The position numbers and the translations under genes are program-made. A stretch of DNA of 8,405 bases from Coriobacteriales bacterium (GTDB lineage: Bacteria > Actinomycetota > Coriobacteriia > Coriobacteriales > UBA8131), in the NCBI GenBank assembly GCA_031261765.1, contig JAISJA010000015.1, positions 1 through 8,405 of the forward strand, written 5' to 3'. Under the pieces are notes generated by a model. That model worked only from the letters and a program-made list of their open reading frames with translations. It had not been told where the DNA came from and made no database searches. Below are positions 1 to 7,509 of the stretch, in pieces; position 1 is the first letter of the stretch, and each line of letters opens with the position of its first letter.

Positions 1-938
1 GTCTTTACGAGCTCAGGGTGCAAGTCATGTATGCCGGTGTCAAACGCGGCTTCCTCGCCGGCGTCCTGCACCTGTTGCCATACAAGGTCGTTGGCCTTGT
101 TGTACATCTCCTCTATGCGCGCCGGATGTATACGCCCGTCGGCTATGAGGTTCTCCAGGGTCACGCGTCCTATCTCGCGGCGTACCGGGTCAAAGCCCGA
201 TATAACAACAGTGTCAGGCGTGTCGTCCACTATGAGGTTAACGCCGGTAATCTGCTCGAACGTACGTATGTTGCGGCCCTCGCGGCCTATTATGCGCCCC
301 TTGACGTCTTCTGACGGTATGGACACGCTGGTAACCGTTCGCTCGGCCGTATGGTCTGCCGCGACGCGCTGTATGGTCGTGGTAAGTATCTCGCGTGATT
401 TCTTGGCGGCCTCGCTTTGCGCGCGCTGCTCCGCCTCGCGTATTATCGCGGCTTCCTCGTGCACTACGTCTCCGCGCACGCTGTCCAAAAGCGCGGCCTT
501 CGCCTCATCCGTGTTCATACGCGCGACTTGCTCAAGGCGCTTCTGCGTCTCTTTCTGCGCGTCTTCCAGGTCGCGCCTGTCTTTCTCGACCTGGCCCTGC
601 AAAGACGATAGCTGGTGCTCGCGCGTGTCCAGTGAACCCGCGCGCTTGTCAAGGTTGTCCTCGCGCTGGTTCAGACGGTTCTCTATGCCGCGCAGCTCTT
701 TGCGCTGCTCGTTAGCCTCACGCTCAGCCTCTTGTTTTGCCTGGTACGCAACGTCTTTTGCCTCAAGTTGCGCTTCTTTCTTTATGGTATCGGCTTGTCT
801 TTTGGCGTCCGATACTAGCGTTTCCGCATTGTTCTTCGCGTTTTTCGCCGCGTTTGACAATACCGCGCGCGAAATGATGAATCCTACTACTGCCCCTACT
901 ACTAGTGCGATTACTACTCCGATTATTGTTTCTATCAT
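1..938 (-). CDS. rny: Ribonuclease Y, N-terminal part (3' end outside window)
   Basis: RNase Y is a membrane-anchored endoribonuclease that initiates mRNA decay in many Gram-positive bacteria. The 312 visible residues show the family layout: an N-terminal hydrophobic anchor (about residues 3-23, starting MIETIIGVVIALVVG), a long Lys/Glu/Gln/Ala-rich coiled coil (about 25-195), then a KH RNA-binding domain with GRIIGREGRNI at about 214-224 and the conserved segment GFDPVRREIGRVTLENL at about 248-264. The visible part ends at DLHPELVK, just before the HD catalytic domain, so roughly 200 residues are missing by family length. The start at 938 is chosen because it begins the anchor directly and has an AGAGG ribosome binding site about 9 nt upstream on the minus strand. 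The gene is divergent from rsmD. No defect is seen in the visible part. The identification is secure from motif order. Confidence 0.96.
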   Translation of the reverse strand, partial: MIETIIGVVIALVVGAVVGFIISRAVLSNAAKNAKNNAETLVSDAKRQADTIKKEAQLEAKDVAYQAKQEAEREANEQRKELRGIENRLNQREDNLDKRAGSLDTREHQLSSLQGQVEKDRRDLEDAQKETQKRLEQVARMNTDEAKAALLDSVRGDVVHEEAAIIREAEQRAQSEAAKKSREILTTTIQRVAADHTAERTVTSVSIPSEDVKGRIIGREGRNIRTFEQITGVNLIVDDTPDTVVISGFDPVRREIGRVTLENLIADGRIHPARIEEMYNKANDLVWQQVQDAGEEAAFDTGIHDLHPELVK

Positions 939-1076
939 TTTAAGGTACCTCTATATCCAGTTTAAGATTATCGATAAAGTCGGCGAACCTACCTTGTGGC
1001 CGACCAAATGTTTCCTAAAGGTATATGTTAACAGATATTAAGCACCCGCGCACCATGATGTTGTAAAATTGACTTT
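939..1076. promoter_or_regulatory. Divergent intergenic region between rny and rsmD
   Basis: These 138 bp must hold the promoters for both directions. On the plus strand TAAAAT at 1064-1069 is a plausible -10 element only 7 nt before the rsmD ATG. On the minus strand GATAAT (complement of 967-972) is a plausible -10 for rny. Neither has a convincing -35 at the right spacing. A 6-bp inverted repeat, GTCGGC at 979-984 and GCCGAC at 999-1004, lies between them with a 14-nt loop and could be a small operator, but it may be chance. No other gene is seen here. Confidence 0.35.
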
Positions 1077-1832
1077 ATGCGGATAATAGCGGGTAAATAC
1101 AGGGGCAGGCAGATAAGCGCCGTACCGTCAACGGGTACGCGCCCAACGCTTGACCGGGTGCGCGAGGCCTGGGCCTCAAGCGTGACGTCAATGTTTGACG
1201 GCGGCTTTGAGGGGCTTAACGTGCTTGACGCCTTTGCCGGAAGCGGTGCGCTTGGCATAGAGGCGCTCTCGCGTGGCGCCGCGCATTGCACGTTTTGCGA
1301 GCGCGACCGCAGGGCCCTGCGCGTGCTGCAGGAAAACATCGCGGGCCTTGGGATAAACGACGCGCCGGGCGATGGCGCGGGCGCGCGTACCGGCGGCGCC
1401 GCGAGCAATGCCAGTACGGGCGCTGCCAGCGCGGAGAACACGGCTGCGGACCAGGCTGGCACCACAGCCGCCGCGCAGCAAACCACCACAGCCGCCGCGC
1501 AGCAAACCGCCACAAACGTGGCCACCGTATTGCCAATAGACGCGCTTTCGGCCGGAGTGGCCGAGCTAGTGCGCGGAACCGCCGTCTATGACCTGGTAGC
1601 GTTGGACCCGCCATACGCTATGCCGCAGGGTAGCATAAAGGGCTTGCTGGCCTCGCTTGGACGCGCGGCCAAACTGGCCGGCGGCACGGTCATAAGTTAC
1701 GAGCACGCGCTTGACGCGCCAGACGAGCTTGACGGTTTCAAGCTGTCCGCCGCGTGCGCCCCGCTTGCCATGTACCTTATCTCACAGAAAATATATGGAA
1801 AAGTAGGCATACGGTATTTCGTATGCAGATGA
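1077..1832 (+). CDS. rsmD: 16S rRNA (guanine966-N2)-methyltransferase RsmD with low-complexity insertion
   Basis: RsmD uses S-adenosylmethionine to methylate G966 (E. coli numbering) of 16S rRNA in the assembling 30S subunit. Visible signatures are the N-terminal MRIIAGKYRGR, the RPTLDRVREA segment at 22-31, the SAM-binding DAFAGSGALGIEALSRGA at 51-68, and the catalytic DPPY at 177-180. The protein is 251 residues, against roughly 180-200 usual for the family. The excess lies at about residues 95-149, rich in Ala, Thr, Gly and Gln and containing TTAAAQQT twice in tandem. It sits in the loop between the helix after the SAM site and the VLPIDAL strand, so the fold is probably preserved. The ATG at 1077 is the only sensible start, since an in-frame TGA lies at 1056-1058. 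No Shine-Dalgarno is visible and a -10-like TAAAAT lies 7 nt upstream, so the mRNA may be leaderless. coaD follows after 30 bp. Confidence 0.94.
   Translation: MRIIAGKYRGRQISAVPSTGTRPTLDRVREAWASSVTSMFDGGFEGLNVLDAFAGSGALGIEALSRGAAHCTFCERDRRALRVLQENIAGLGINDAPGDGAGARTGGAASNASTGAASAENTAADQAGTTAAAQQTTTAAAQQTATNVATVLPIDALSAGVAELVRGTAVYDLVALDPPYAMPQGSIKGLLASLGRAAKLAGGTVISYEHALDAPDELDGFKLSAACAPLAMYLISQKIYGKVGIRYFVCR
1460..1507 (+). repeat. Two perfect 24-bp tandem repeats inside rsmD
   Basis: Copies lie at 1460-1483 and 1484-1507 and are identical. A degenerate continuation (CGCCACAAACG) follows. The 24-bp period keeps the frame and encodes TTAAAQQT twice (RsmD residues 129-144). This looks like recent slippage expansion within an already low-complexity linker. 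Confidence 0.93.
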
Positions 1833-1847
1833 CGTAATATATAAAAC

Positions 1848-1852
1848 GGAGG
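1848..1852 (+). promoter_or_regulatory. Ribosome binding site of coaD
   Basis: GGAGG lies 10 nt before the ATG at 1863. A nearer ATG at 1855 is out of frame with CoaD and too close to the site, so 1863 is the start. Confidence 0.85.
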
Positions 1853-1862
1853 CAATGAAATT

Positions 1863-2375
1863 ATGGCAACAGCACTTATACCGGGCACGTACGACCCCAT
1901 AACGCTTGGGCATATCGACGTGATAAAACGCGCGAGCCAGATATTCGACCACATTATAGTGGGCGTTGCGGACTCGCCGCATAAGCGCGGCCACGGCACG
2001 CTTTTCTCGCTGGATGACCGTGTGCGTTTCGTGCAGGACGCCATTGACACGTACGACGACCTTGCAAGCGCCGGCAACGTAGAGGTACGCCCGTTCACCA
2101 GGTTGTTGGTGGATTTTGCCGTAGAGGTGGGCGCCCAGGTCATAGTAAAGGGACTGCGCGCCGTAACGGACTTCGAGAGCGAGTTCCAGCAGGCGTCGCT
2201 TAACTACCACATGAACCCGGAGCTAGAGACCGCGTTCATAATGGCAACGCCGCAGAACATGTACCTGTCGTCTTCTGTCGTGAAAGAGATAAGCGAGCTT
2301 GGCGGCGACGTGGACGACCTGGTTACACCGCTGGTCGCGCGCGCGCTTAAACAGGAATACGCCGCTGCCCAGTAA
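1863..2375 (+). CDS. coaD: Phosphopantetheine adenylyltransferase
   Basis: CoaD transfers AMP from ATP to 4'-phosphopantetheine, giving dephospho-CoA and pyrophosphate, the penultimate step of coenzyme A synthesis in the cytoplasm. The 170-residue product has the usual bacterial length. The nucleotidyltransferase signature GTYDPITLGHIDVI is at residues 8-21, with the GH histidine that contacts the ATP phosphates. KGLRAVTDFESEFQQASLN (about 98-116) is the conserved substrate- and nucleotide-binding stretch. YLSSSVVKEIS (about 137-147) matches the SSS-x-V-(K/R) signature near the C-terminus. The rsmD-coaD pairing is a common bacterial gene order (for example ylbH-ylbI in Bacillus subtilis), and co-transcription is likely from the 30-bp gap. 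No anomalies are seen. Confidence 0.97.
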   Translation: MATALIPGTYDPITLGHIDVIKRASQIFDHIIVGVADSPHKRGHGTLFSLDDRVRFVQDAIDTYDDLASAGNVEVRPFTRLLVDFAVEVGAQVIVKGLRAVTDFESEFQQASLNYHMNPELETAFIMATPQNMYLSSSVVKEISELGGDVDDLVTPLVARALKQEYAAAQ

Positions 2376-2399
2376 CGGCAGGCCAAACGGTACTTGCAC

Positions 2400-2405
2400 T
2401 ATAAT
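2400..2405 (+). promoter_or_regulatory. Candidate -10 element upstream of pheS
   Basis: A perfect TATAAT lies in the 64-bp gap between coaD and pheS, about 35 nt before the pheS ATG. At 17-nt spacing the -35 position has no good match (GGCAGG), so the promoter is tentative. It would allow pheS-pheT-prfA to be expressed separately from rsmD-coaD. No T-box-like leader fits in the space available. Confidence 0.4.
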
Positions 2406-2439
2406 AAATAGGGTTCCATTGGAGATAAGAAAGAGTAAA

Positions 2440-3501
2440 ATGGCGATAATTGACGATATAGGCGCAGAAAAAGCTAGCATACTAGCACAGATTGACGCCG
2501 CGGCGGACAGTGCGGCGCTTGACGCCGTGCGCGTCGCGTCCGTTGGCAAGAAGGGCACGCTCACCGCGTTTCTGCGTAGCATGGGCAGCGTGGCGGCAGA
2601 CGAGCGCGCGAGCGTTGGCAGTGCGGTTAACATGGCGAAAGCCGAGGTAGAGGCCGCGCTGGAGGAACGCAAAGCGGCGCTGGACGCAACGGAGCTCAGC
2701 CGCCGCATAAGCGCCGACGCCGTGGACGTGACACTGCCCGGACGTGCGCGCCCTATAGGCTCGCGCCACCTTATAAGCCGCATAACGGACGAGATGACAG
2801 AGATATTCCGCGGCATAGGCTACCGCGTGCTGACCGGCACGGAGGTGGAGACGGACTATTACAACTTCACGGCGCTTAACGCCCCGCCTGACCATCCGTC
2901 GCGCGGCATGCAGGACACGTTCTACGTTGTGGACCGCTCCGGCGACAAAGCCGCCGTTAAGGGCGAGAGCGACGTCTTGCTGCGCACGCAGACAAGCGGA
3001 GTGCAGATACACGCCATGGAAGACGAGGACCTGCCCATATACATGATAGCCCCGGGCCGCGTATACAGGCGCGACACGGCAGACCCGTCCCATTTGCCGC
3101 AGTTCACGCAGGTAGAAGGACTTGTCGTTGATAAAGGCATAACCTTTGGCGACCTTAAGGGCACGCTGGAGTATTTCTGCAAGCAGATGTTCGGTCCGGA
3201 GCGCAAGACGCGCTTCCGCCCGCATTTCTTCCCGTTCACCGAGCCATCGGCAGAGGTGGACGTCAGCTGTGGTATATGCGGTGGCAAGGGCTGTCGCTTT
3301 TGCCAGGGCACGGGCTGGCTTGAGATCTGCGGGTGCGGCATGGTGGACCCCAACGTCTACGGCTACGTTGACATAGACCCTGAGGTCTATAGCGGTTTCG
3401 CGTTTGGTTTTGGAGTAGAGCGCATAGCGTGCCTTAAATACGACATACCGGACCTGCGTATGTTGTTAGCTGGCGACATGCGTTTCCTGCGCCAATTCTA
3501 G
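2440..3501 (+). CDS. pheS: Phenylalanyl-tRNA synthetase alpha subunit
   Basis: PheS is the catalytic subunit of the (alpha-beta)2 class II synthetase that charges tRNA-Phe with phenylalanine. From the ATG at 2440 it is 353 residues, a normal size. The N-terminal coiled-coil tRNA-binding arm occupies about 1-90, including VGKKGTLTAFLR at 35-46. The class II core follows: the motif 2 region GRVYRRDTADPSHLPQFTQVEG at about 206-227 (RVYRRD then Q-F-x-Q-x-E-G), FFPFTEPSAEVDV at 263-275, and motif 3 GFAFGFGVERIA at 319-330. Cysteines 277, 280, 285 and 288 form CxxC-x4-CxxC, as in Bacillus-type PheS, and could bind zinc. The reading frame is open upstream to 2299, but that stretch overlaps coaD and has no family match. 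MAIIDDIG fits the family N-terminus, with purine-rich AGAAAGAG shortly upstream. Confidence 0.97.
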   Translation: MAIIDDIGAEKASILAQIDAAADSAALDAVRVASVGKKGTLTAFLRSMGSVAADERASVGSAVNMAKAEVEAALEERKAALDATELSRRISADAVDVTLPGRARPIGSRHLISRITDEMTEIFRGIGYRVLTGTEVETDYYNFTALNAPPDHPSRGMQDTFYVVDRSGDKAAVKGESDVLLRTQTSGVQIHAMEDEDLPIYMIAPGRVYRRDTADPSHLPQFTQVEGLVVDKGITFGDLKGTLEYFCKQMFGPERKTRFRPHFFPFTEPSAEVDVSCGICGGKGCRFCQGTGWLEICGCGMVDPNVYGYVDIDPEVYSGFAFGFGVERIACLKYDIPDLRMLLAGDMRFLRQF

Positions 3502-3538
3502 GTTAGTAGGCATTGCACGAGTCCGCGAAGTGACGCTA

Positions 3539-3634
3539 CGTCATTCTGCGAGCTGCGAAGCGGCTGCGCAGAATCTTGCGGCGCGGTCAACATATGGGAT
3601 CCTGCGCAACGCCTTCAGCGTTCGCAGGATGACG
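3539..3634. repeat. Composite palindromic element between pheS and pheT
   Basis: The segment starts CGTCATTCTGCG (3539-3550) and ends CGCAGGATGACG (3623-3634). These are inverted repeats with one mismatch, a G-T wobble. Inside are two hairpins: ATTCTGCG at 3543-3550 pairs with CGCAGAAT at 3567-3574; and the arm at 3599-3612 (ATCCTGCG, a bulged C, AACGC) pairs with 3618-3630 around the loop CTTCA. The hairpins lack T-runs, so this is not a typical terminator. The left end ACGTCATTC also occurs in the repeat inserted in pheT, suggesting one family of small dispersed palindromes. Confidence 0.8.
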
Positions 3635-3665
3635 AAAAGGCAGCGATGCGGTACGCGGTTTTATC

Positions 3666-3673
3666 AAAAGGAG
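3666..3673 (+). promoter_or_regulatory. Ribosome binding site of pheT
   Basis: AAAAGGAG lies 7 nt before a GTG codon at 3681. The strong site fixes GTG as the start, giving the family-typical MKVSIKWL. Confidence 0.88.
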
Positions 3674-3680
3674 TTTTGTA

Positions 3681-6422
3681 GTGAAAGTTAGCATAAAGTG
3701 GTTGAAGACGCTGGTGGACGTGCCAAGCGACCTTGCGACGTTCTCAAGCACGCTTGACCTTACGGGCACGGCCGTTGACGAAGTGTACACGACCGGCGAT
3801 ACGCTTGACGGCATAGTCGTTGGGCACATATTAACGCGCGACGCGCACCCCAACGCGGACACCCTTTGGGTCACGACCGTGGACGTTGGCGACAACAACC
3901 TGGGCGAGGACGGCAAACCGGAGCCTTTGCAGATAGTCTGCGGAGCACAGAACTTCGTGGCGGGTGACAAAGTGCCGGTAGCGCTCATAGGCACCGTTAT
4001 GCCGGACGGCAACAAGATAAAGAAGGCGAAGCTGCGAGGCATAGCTTCGTGCGGCATGAACTGCAGCGCGCGCGAGCTTGGTATAGGCTCTGACCACAGT
4101 GGCCTCCTTATTTTGGATAAGGACGCTCCGGTTGGAATGCCAATAGCAAGCTATCTTGCTAGCAGCGACACGGTGTTTGACCTTGAGATCACCCCTCACC
4201 GCCCTGACTGCATGGGCGTGTTGGGAGTCGCACGCGAAGTTGGCGCCGTATACGACACGCCATACAGGCTGCCAAGCGTAGACGAACTGTTAGCGCTGGA
4301 TGACGATGACGGTGGCGCTAGCACTGGCGCGAGCCGCGCTGAGCTGCAACACGACCCCACACAGGCGTCTTCACTTGCGCAGGTGACAATAGACGACCCG
4401 GTGCTATGCCCACGGTATACCGCGCACGTCGTGCGTGGCGTGAAGGTGGCGCCGTCGCCAAAGTGGCTTGCAGAGCGCGTGCAGGCCGCTGGAACGCGTT
4501 CCATAAACAACATAGTGGACATAACCAACTACATAATGTACGAGCTTGGTCAGCCGCTGCACGCCTTTGACATGAGCACGCTAAAGCGCGACGCGGACGG
4601 CCGCGTGCATATAGTCATACGTTCGGCAAAAGACGGTGAGAAGTTCACGACGCTTGACGGGGCCGAGCGTGTGTTGTCAAGCGATATAACATGCATAGTA
4701 GACGGCAACGCGGCGGGCGGAGCCGGCGAGACGATTGGCCTTGCGGGCGTTATGGGCGGCCTTAACAGCGAGATAAAAGATAACACGACAGACATACTTA
4801 TAGAGAGCGCTACGTTCAGCCAGGCGCATACCAGTCGTACCAGCCGCGGGCAACAGCTGTTCAGCGAAGCGGCCGCGCGTTACGAGCGCGGCGTAGACGC
4901 GGAAGGCTGTGCGGACGCCGGTCTGCGCGCGGCGGAGCTCATGGCCCGTCTGGGCGGAGGCAAGCTCTGCGAAGGCATAGTTGACGAGTATCCGGCGCCT
5001 AAGGAGTTGCCAGCTCTTACGCTGCGCGTCGGCCGTCTGCAGAGGTTCATAGGCGCAGACGTTCCGGCTGCCGATATTAAGCGCATACTTGAGAGCCTGG
5101 GTTGCGAGGTCAGCGACGCCCCCTGCGCGGACACCGCCGACGCGGACGCTGCCGACAGCGCCGCCGCCGCTGCTCGCGCCACAACCGGCGCCCCATTACG
5201 TCATTCCGACACCCCATTACGTCATTCCGACACCCCATTACGTCATTCCGACACCCCATTACGTCATTCCGACACCCCATTACGTCATTCCGGGCTTGAC
5301 CCGGAATCCACGCGAGGAGCCGCAGACACTACTACGGCTTTAACTGTCATCCCGCCGTCATACCGTCCGGACCTTGAGCGCGAGATAGACCTGTACGAGG
5401 AAGTGCTGCGCCTCTGGGGCATGAGCCGCGTGGAATCCACGTTGCCAGGCGGACGCAAGCGCATAGGCTCGCAGACAATCGAACAACAACGTAATAGCAT
5501 GATAGCGTCCGCGTTGCGCTCCAGCGGCCTTAACGAGACCATGACGTATGCGTTCGCCGCGCACGACGACATGGAACGCCTGCGTATGCCGGTGCCTGAG
5601 GGCACTGACTCCGTCGAACTTATCAACCCGATAAACGCGGACCAAAACATCATGCGGCAGACGATAATACCAGGACTTTTGCGTTCAGTGGCATACAACC
5701 AAAGCCACGACGTATCGAACATACAGTTATATGAGATAGGCACCGTGTTCACGACGCACGAGGGCCTTAAGCACCCAAAGGAGCGTTCGCTTGTGGCCGG
5801 CGTCATGGCCGGCGCGTGGCATGACGCTGCCTGGGACGAGCCAGCGCGTACGCTTGACTTCTTTGATGGCAAAGGCGTCATAGAGAACCTGTTGCGCGAG
5901 ATAAACGCCATCAAGGTGCGCTTCTCGGCACTGGACGCAGGTGAAGCCCCGTGGCTACAGCCGGGACGCGCGGCTAAGGTCATGGCCGACTCTAAATACA
6001 TAGGCTGGATTGGCGAGATACACCCTGAGGTCTGCGCCGCGTTTGACGTAGAGGCGCCCGTGGTCGCATTCGAGCTTGAGACGCGCGCTCTGCAGTCCGC
6101 CGCGGCTGACGCGCGCGAGCTTAAGGAGATTCCAACGTATCCGGCTGTGGAATACGACCTGGCGCTTGTCATGCCGGAAGACGTCACGGCCGAACGGGCC
6201 GAGCAGTCCATACGCTCTGCGGGCGGTAAGCTGTTGTACGATATGCGCCTGTTTGACGTCTATCGCGACGCTGAGAAGCTGGGAGCTAACAAGAAGTCTT
6301 TGGCGTACAAGCTATATTACAGGGCGAGCGACAGGACGCTTACGTCAGAGGAAGCCGAGAAGGTACATAGCAAGGTGATACGTAAGGTGACTCAGGCGCT
6401 TGGCGCCGAGGTACGAGCATAA
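3681..6422 (+). CDS. pheT: Phenylalanyl-tRNA synthetase beta subunit with repeat insertion in B5 domain
   Basis: PheT is the structural, tRNA-binding and editing subunit partnering PheS. Domains in order: the EMAP/OB-type tRNA-binding domain (about 42-150, [17 protein letters not shown] to [13 protein letters not shown]); [20 protein letters not shown] at 170-189; the B3/B4 editing domain (about 240-435, with [16 protein letters not shown] and RYERGVD); the B5 domain from about 445, resuming at [23 protein letters not shown] (558-580); the catalytic-like core (about 590-800, with [18 protein letters not shown]); and the C-terminal FDX-ACB domain (about 817-912). It is 913 residues against about 800 usual. 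Most of the excess is at 480-551: an Ala/Asp-rich stretch, five PLRHS repeats, then [10 protein letters not shown] smaller Asp/Gly/Ala-rich insert lies at about 206-230. Both fall between conserved segments and the frame is intact, so the enzyme is probably active. It starts with GTG. Confidence 0.96.
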   Translation: MKVSIKWLKTLVDVPSDLATFSSTLDLTGTAVDEVYTTGDTLDGIVVGHILTRDAHPNADTLWVTTVDVGDNNLGEDGKPEPLQIVCGAQNFVAGDKVPVALIGTVMPDGNKIKKAKLRGIASCGMNCSARELGIGSDHSGLLILDKDAPVGMPIASYLASSDTVFDLEITPHRPDCMGVLGVAREVGAVYDTPYRLPSVDELLALDDDDGGASTGASRAELQHDPTQASSLAQVTIDDPVLCPRYTAHVVRGVKVAPSPKWLAERVQAAGTRSINNIVDITNYIMYELGQPLHAFDMSTLKRDADGRVHIVIRSAKDGEKFTTLDGAERVLSSDITCIVDGNAAGGAGETIGLAGVMGGLNSEIKDNTTDILIESATFSQAHTSRTSRGQQLFSEAAARYERGVDAEGCADAGLRAAELMARLGGGKLCEGIVDEYPAPKELPALTLRVGRLQRFIGADVPAADIKRILESLGCEVSDAPCADTADADAADSAAAAARATTGAPLRHSDTPLRHSDTPLRHSDTPLRHSDTPLRHSGLDPESTRGAADTTTALTVIPPSYRPDLEREIDLYEEVLRLWGMSRVESTLPGGRKRIGSQTIEQQRNSMIASALRSSGLNETMTYAFAAHDDMERLRMPVPEGTDSVELINPINADQNIMRQTIIPGLLRSVAYNQSHDVSNIQLYEIGTVFTTHEGLKHPKERSLVAGVMAGAWHDAAWDEPARTLDFFDGKGVIENLLREINAIKVRFSALDAGEAPWLQPGRAAKVMADSKYIGWIGEIHPEVCAAFDVEAPVVAFELETRALQSAAADARELKEIPTYPAVEYDLALVMPEDVTAERAEQSIRSAGGKLLYDMRLFDVYRDAEKLGANKKSLAYKLYYRASDRTLTSEEAEKVHSKVIRKVTQALGAEVRA
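5191..5292 (+). repeat. Tandem 21-bp repeats inside pheT (four full, one partial)
   Basis: Identical 21-bp units lie at 5191-5211, 5212-5232, 5233-5253 and 5254-5274. A fifth matches for 18 bp (5275-5292) and then runs into a palindrome. The unit core is CCCATTACGTCATTCCG. The period is a multiple of three, so the frame is kept, giving PLRHSDT repeated at PheT residues 505-537. There are no spacers between units, so this is not a CRISPR array. Confidence 0.96.
5283..5310. repeat. Palindromic repeat element inserted in pheT
   Basis: CGTCATTCCGGG is followed by a short loop and CCCGGAATCCA. ATTCCGGG at 5287-5294 pairs perfectly with CCCGGAAT at 5300-5307 around the loop CTTGA. It is translated as RHSGLDPES. 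This matches a class of small dispersed palindromic repeats found in many bacterial genomes, usually between genes and sometimes in frame within genes (compare the Rickettsia palindromic elements). The tandem repeats just upstream are copies of its left end. Confidence 0.85.
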
Positions 6423-6432
6423 GGATAAAGGT

Positions 6433-7509
6433 ATGTTAGAGAAACTAAAAGAGATAATAGCCGCCTACGAGGAGCTTGAGGCAAAGTTGGCAGATCCGGC
6501 CGTCGTGGCGGACCGCAAGGAATACACCAGGCTTGCGAAGGAACATTCCGCGCAGGCAGACCTCATAGCCAAGGCGCGCGAATACGTGCAGGCGGCAGAC
6601 GACATAGAGGCCGCGAAGGACCTTTTACACGACACGAACGACGCCGAAGAGAAAGAACTGGTACAAGACACGATAACGTCCAGCGAGGCTATAATGGCCA
6701 CGTTGGAAGACGAGATAAAGCTCATGTTGGTTCCCGGCGACCCCAACGACGACAAAGACATCATAGTGGAGATACGCGCCGGCGCCGGCGGCGACGAGGC
6801 CGCTATATTCGCTGGCGACCTGTATAAGATGTACACCCGTTTTGCCGACGATCACGGCTGGAAGGTCGAGACTATAAACTCCAATCCGTCTGAGGCCGGT
6901 GGTTTCTCGCACATAGAATTCAAGGTCACTGGCGATAAAGTATATTCAGTCATGAAGTTCGAGAGCGGCGTGCACCGTGTGCAGCGCGTGCCAAAGACGG
7001 AGAGCCAGGGACGCATACATACGTCCACGGCGACCGTTGCCGTGCTGCCCGAGGCAGACGACGTTGAGGTTGACATAAAACAAGAGGACCTGCGTATAGA
7101 CGTGTACCGTGCAGGCGGCCCCGGTGGGCAATGCGTTAACACGACTGACAGCGCCGTGCGCATAACGCATATACCAACCGGCCTTGTGGTGCAGTCGCAG
7201 GACCAGAAGTCGCAGATACAGAACCGCGAGGCGGCCATGCAGGTATTGCGCGCGCGCCTGTATGATAAGATGCTGGCCGAGCAGCAAGCAGAGCTTGGAG
7301 CCGAGCGCCGGGCCCAGATAGGCACCGGTGACCGTAGCGAGAAGATACGCACGTACAACGGGCCGCAAGACCGCGTGACGGACCATCGCATAGGTTACAA
7401 CGGCACGTACAGCGGCGTTCTGTTGGGCGCCGGTGGTGCAGGTTTGGATGAACTTACCGTGGCGCTTATCGCCGCGGATAAGGCCAAGAAACTAGAGGAA
7501 GCAGTTTAG
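6433..7509 (+). CDS. prfA: Peptide chain release factor 1
   Basis: RF1 recognises UAA and UAG in the ribosomal A site and triggers peptidyl-tRNA hydrolysis. The 358-residue product has the usual RF1 length. After an N-terminal helical domain (about 1-100) come [21 protein letters not shown] at 114-134, the stop-codon-reading region with P-K-T at 187-189 in [23 protein letters not shown] (a P-x-T motif as in RF1, not the SPF of RF2), and the catalytic GGQ at 231-233 in [21 protein letters not shown]. Cys follows GGQ where E. coli has His; this is outside the catalytic triplet. The ATG at 6433 is chosen over an in-frame ATG at 6400 because MLEKLKEI matches the family start and AAGGA at 6421-6425 lies 7 nt upstream, overlapping the pheT stop. 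Coupling to pheT is likely. The TAG stop lies inside the downstream hairpin. Confidence 0.97.
   Translation: MLEKLKEIIAAYEELEAKLADPAVVADRKEYTRLAKEHSAQADLIAKAREYVQAADDIEAAKDLLHDTNDAEEKELVQDTITSSEAIMATLEDEIKLMLVPGDPNDDKDIIVEIRAGAGGDEAAIFAGDLYKMYTRFADDHGWKVETINSNPSEAGGFSHIEFKVTGDKVYSVMKFESGVHRVQRVPKTESQGRIHTSTATVAVLPEADDVEVDIKQEDLRIDVYRAGGPGGQCVNTTDSAVRITHIPTGLVVQSQDQKSQIQNREAAMQVLRARLYDKMLAEQQAELGAERRAQIGTGDRSEKIRTYNGPQDRVTDHRIGYNGTYSGVLLGAGGAGLDELTVALIAADKAKKLEEAV

Noticed and set aside
1028..1525. Long open frame on the minus strand across rsmD
   Set aside because: It is Ala/Val-rich antisense of a GC-rich gene whose plus-strand product has clear RsmD motifs.
2299..2439. Upstream extension of the pheS reading frame
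   Set aside because: The frame is open from 2299 but overlaps the end of coaD and encodes no PheS-like sequence. The ATG at 2440 gives the family N-terminus and length.
2376..2439. T-box or attenuator leader for pheS
   Set aside because: Only 64 bp separate coaD and pheS. No specifier stem, T-box sequence or terminator is seen.
3277..3340. Cysteine-rich insertion in PheS as something novel
   Set aside because: A CxxC-x4-CxxC segment at this position is known in Bacillus-type PheS proteins.
5191..5292. CRISPR-like array
   Set aside because: The repeats are directly abutting without spacers and lie in a coding frame, so they are simple tandem repeats.
6400..6432. Upstream in-frame ATG for prfA at 6400
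   Set aside because: It lies inside the pheT coding end. The ATG at 6433 has the ribosome binding site and matches the RF1 N-terminus.
1..7509. Reassignment of ATA to methionine
   Set aside because: ATA falls at positions conserved as isoleucine in RsmD (MRIIAGKYRG), CoaD (VIVKGLRAV) and RNase Y (GRIIGREG), so it reads as isoleucine.
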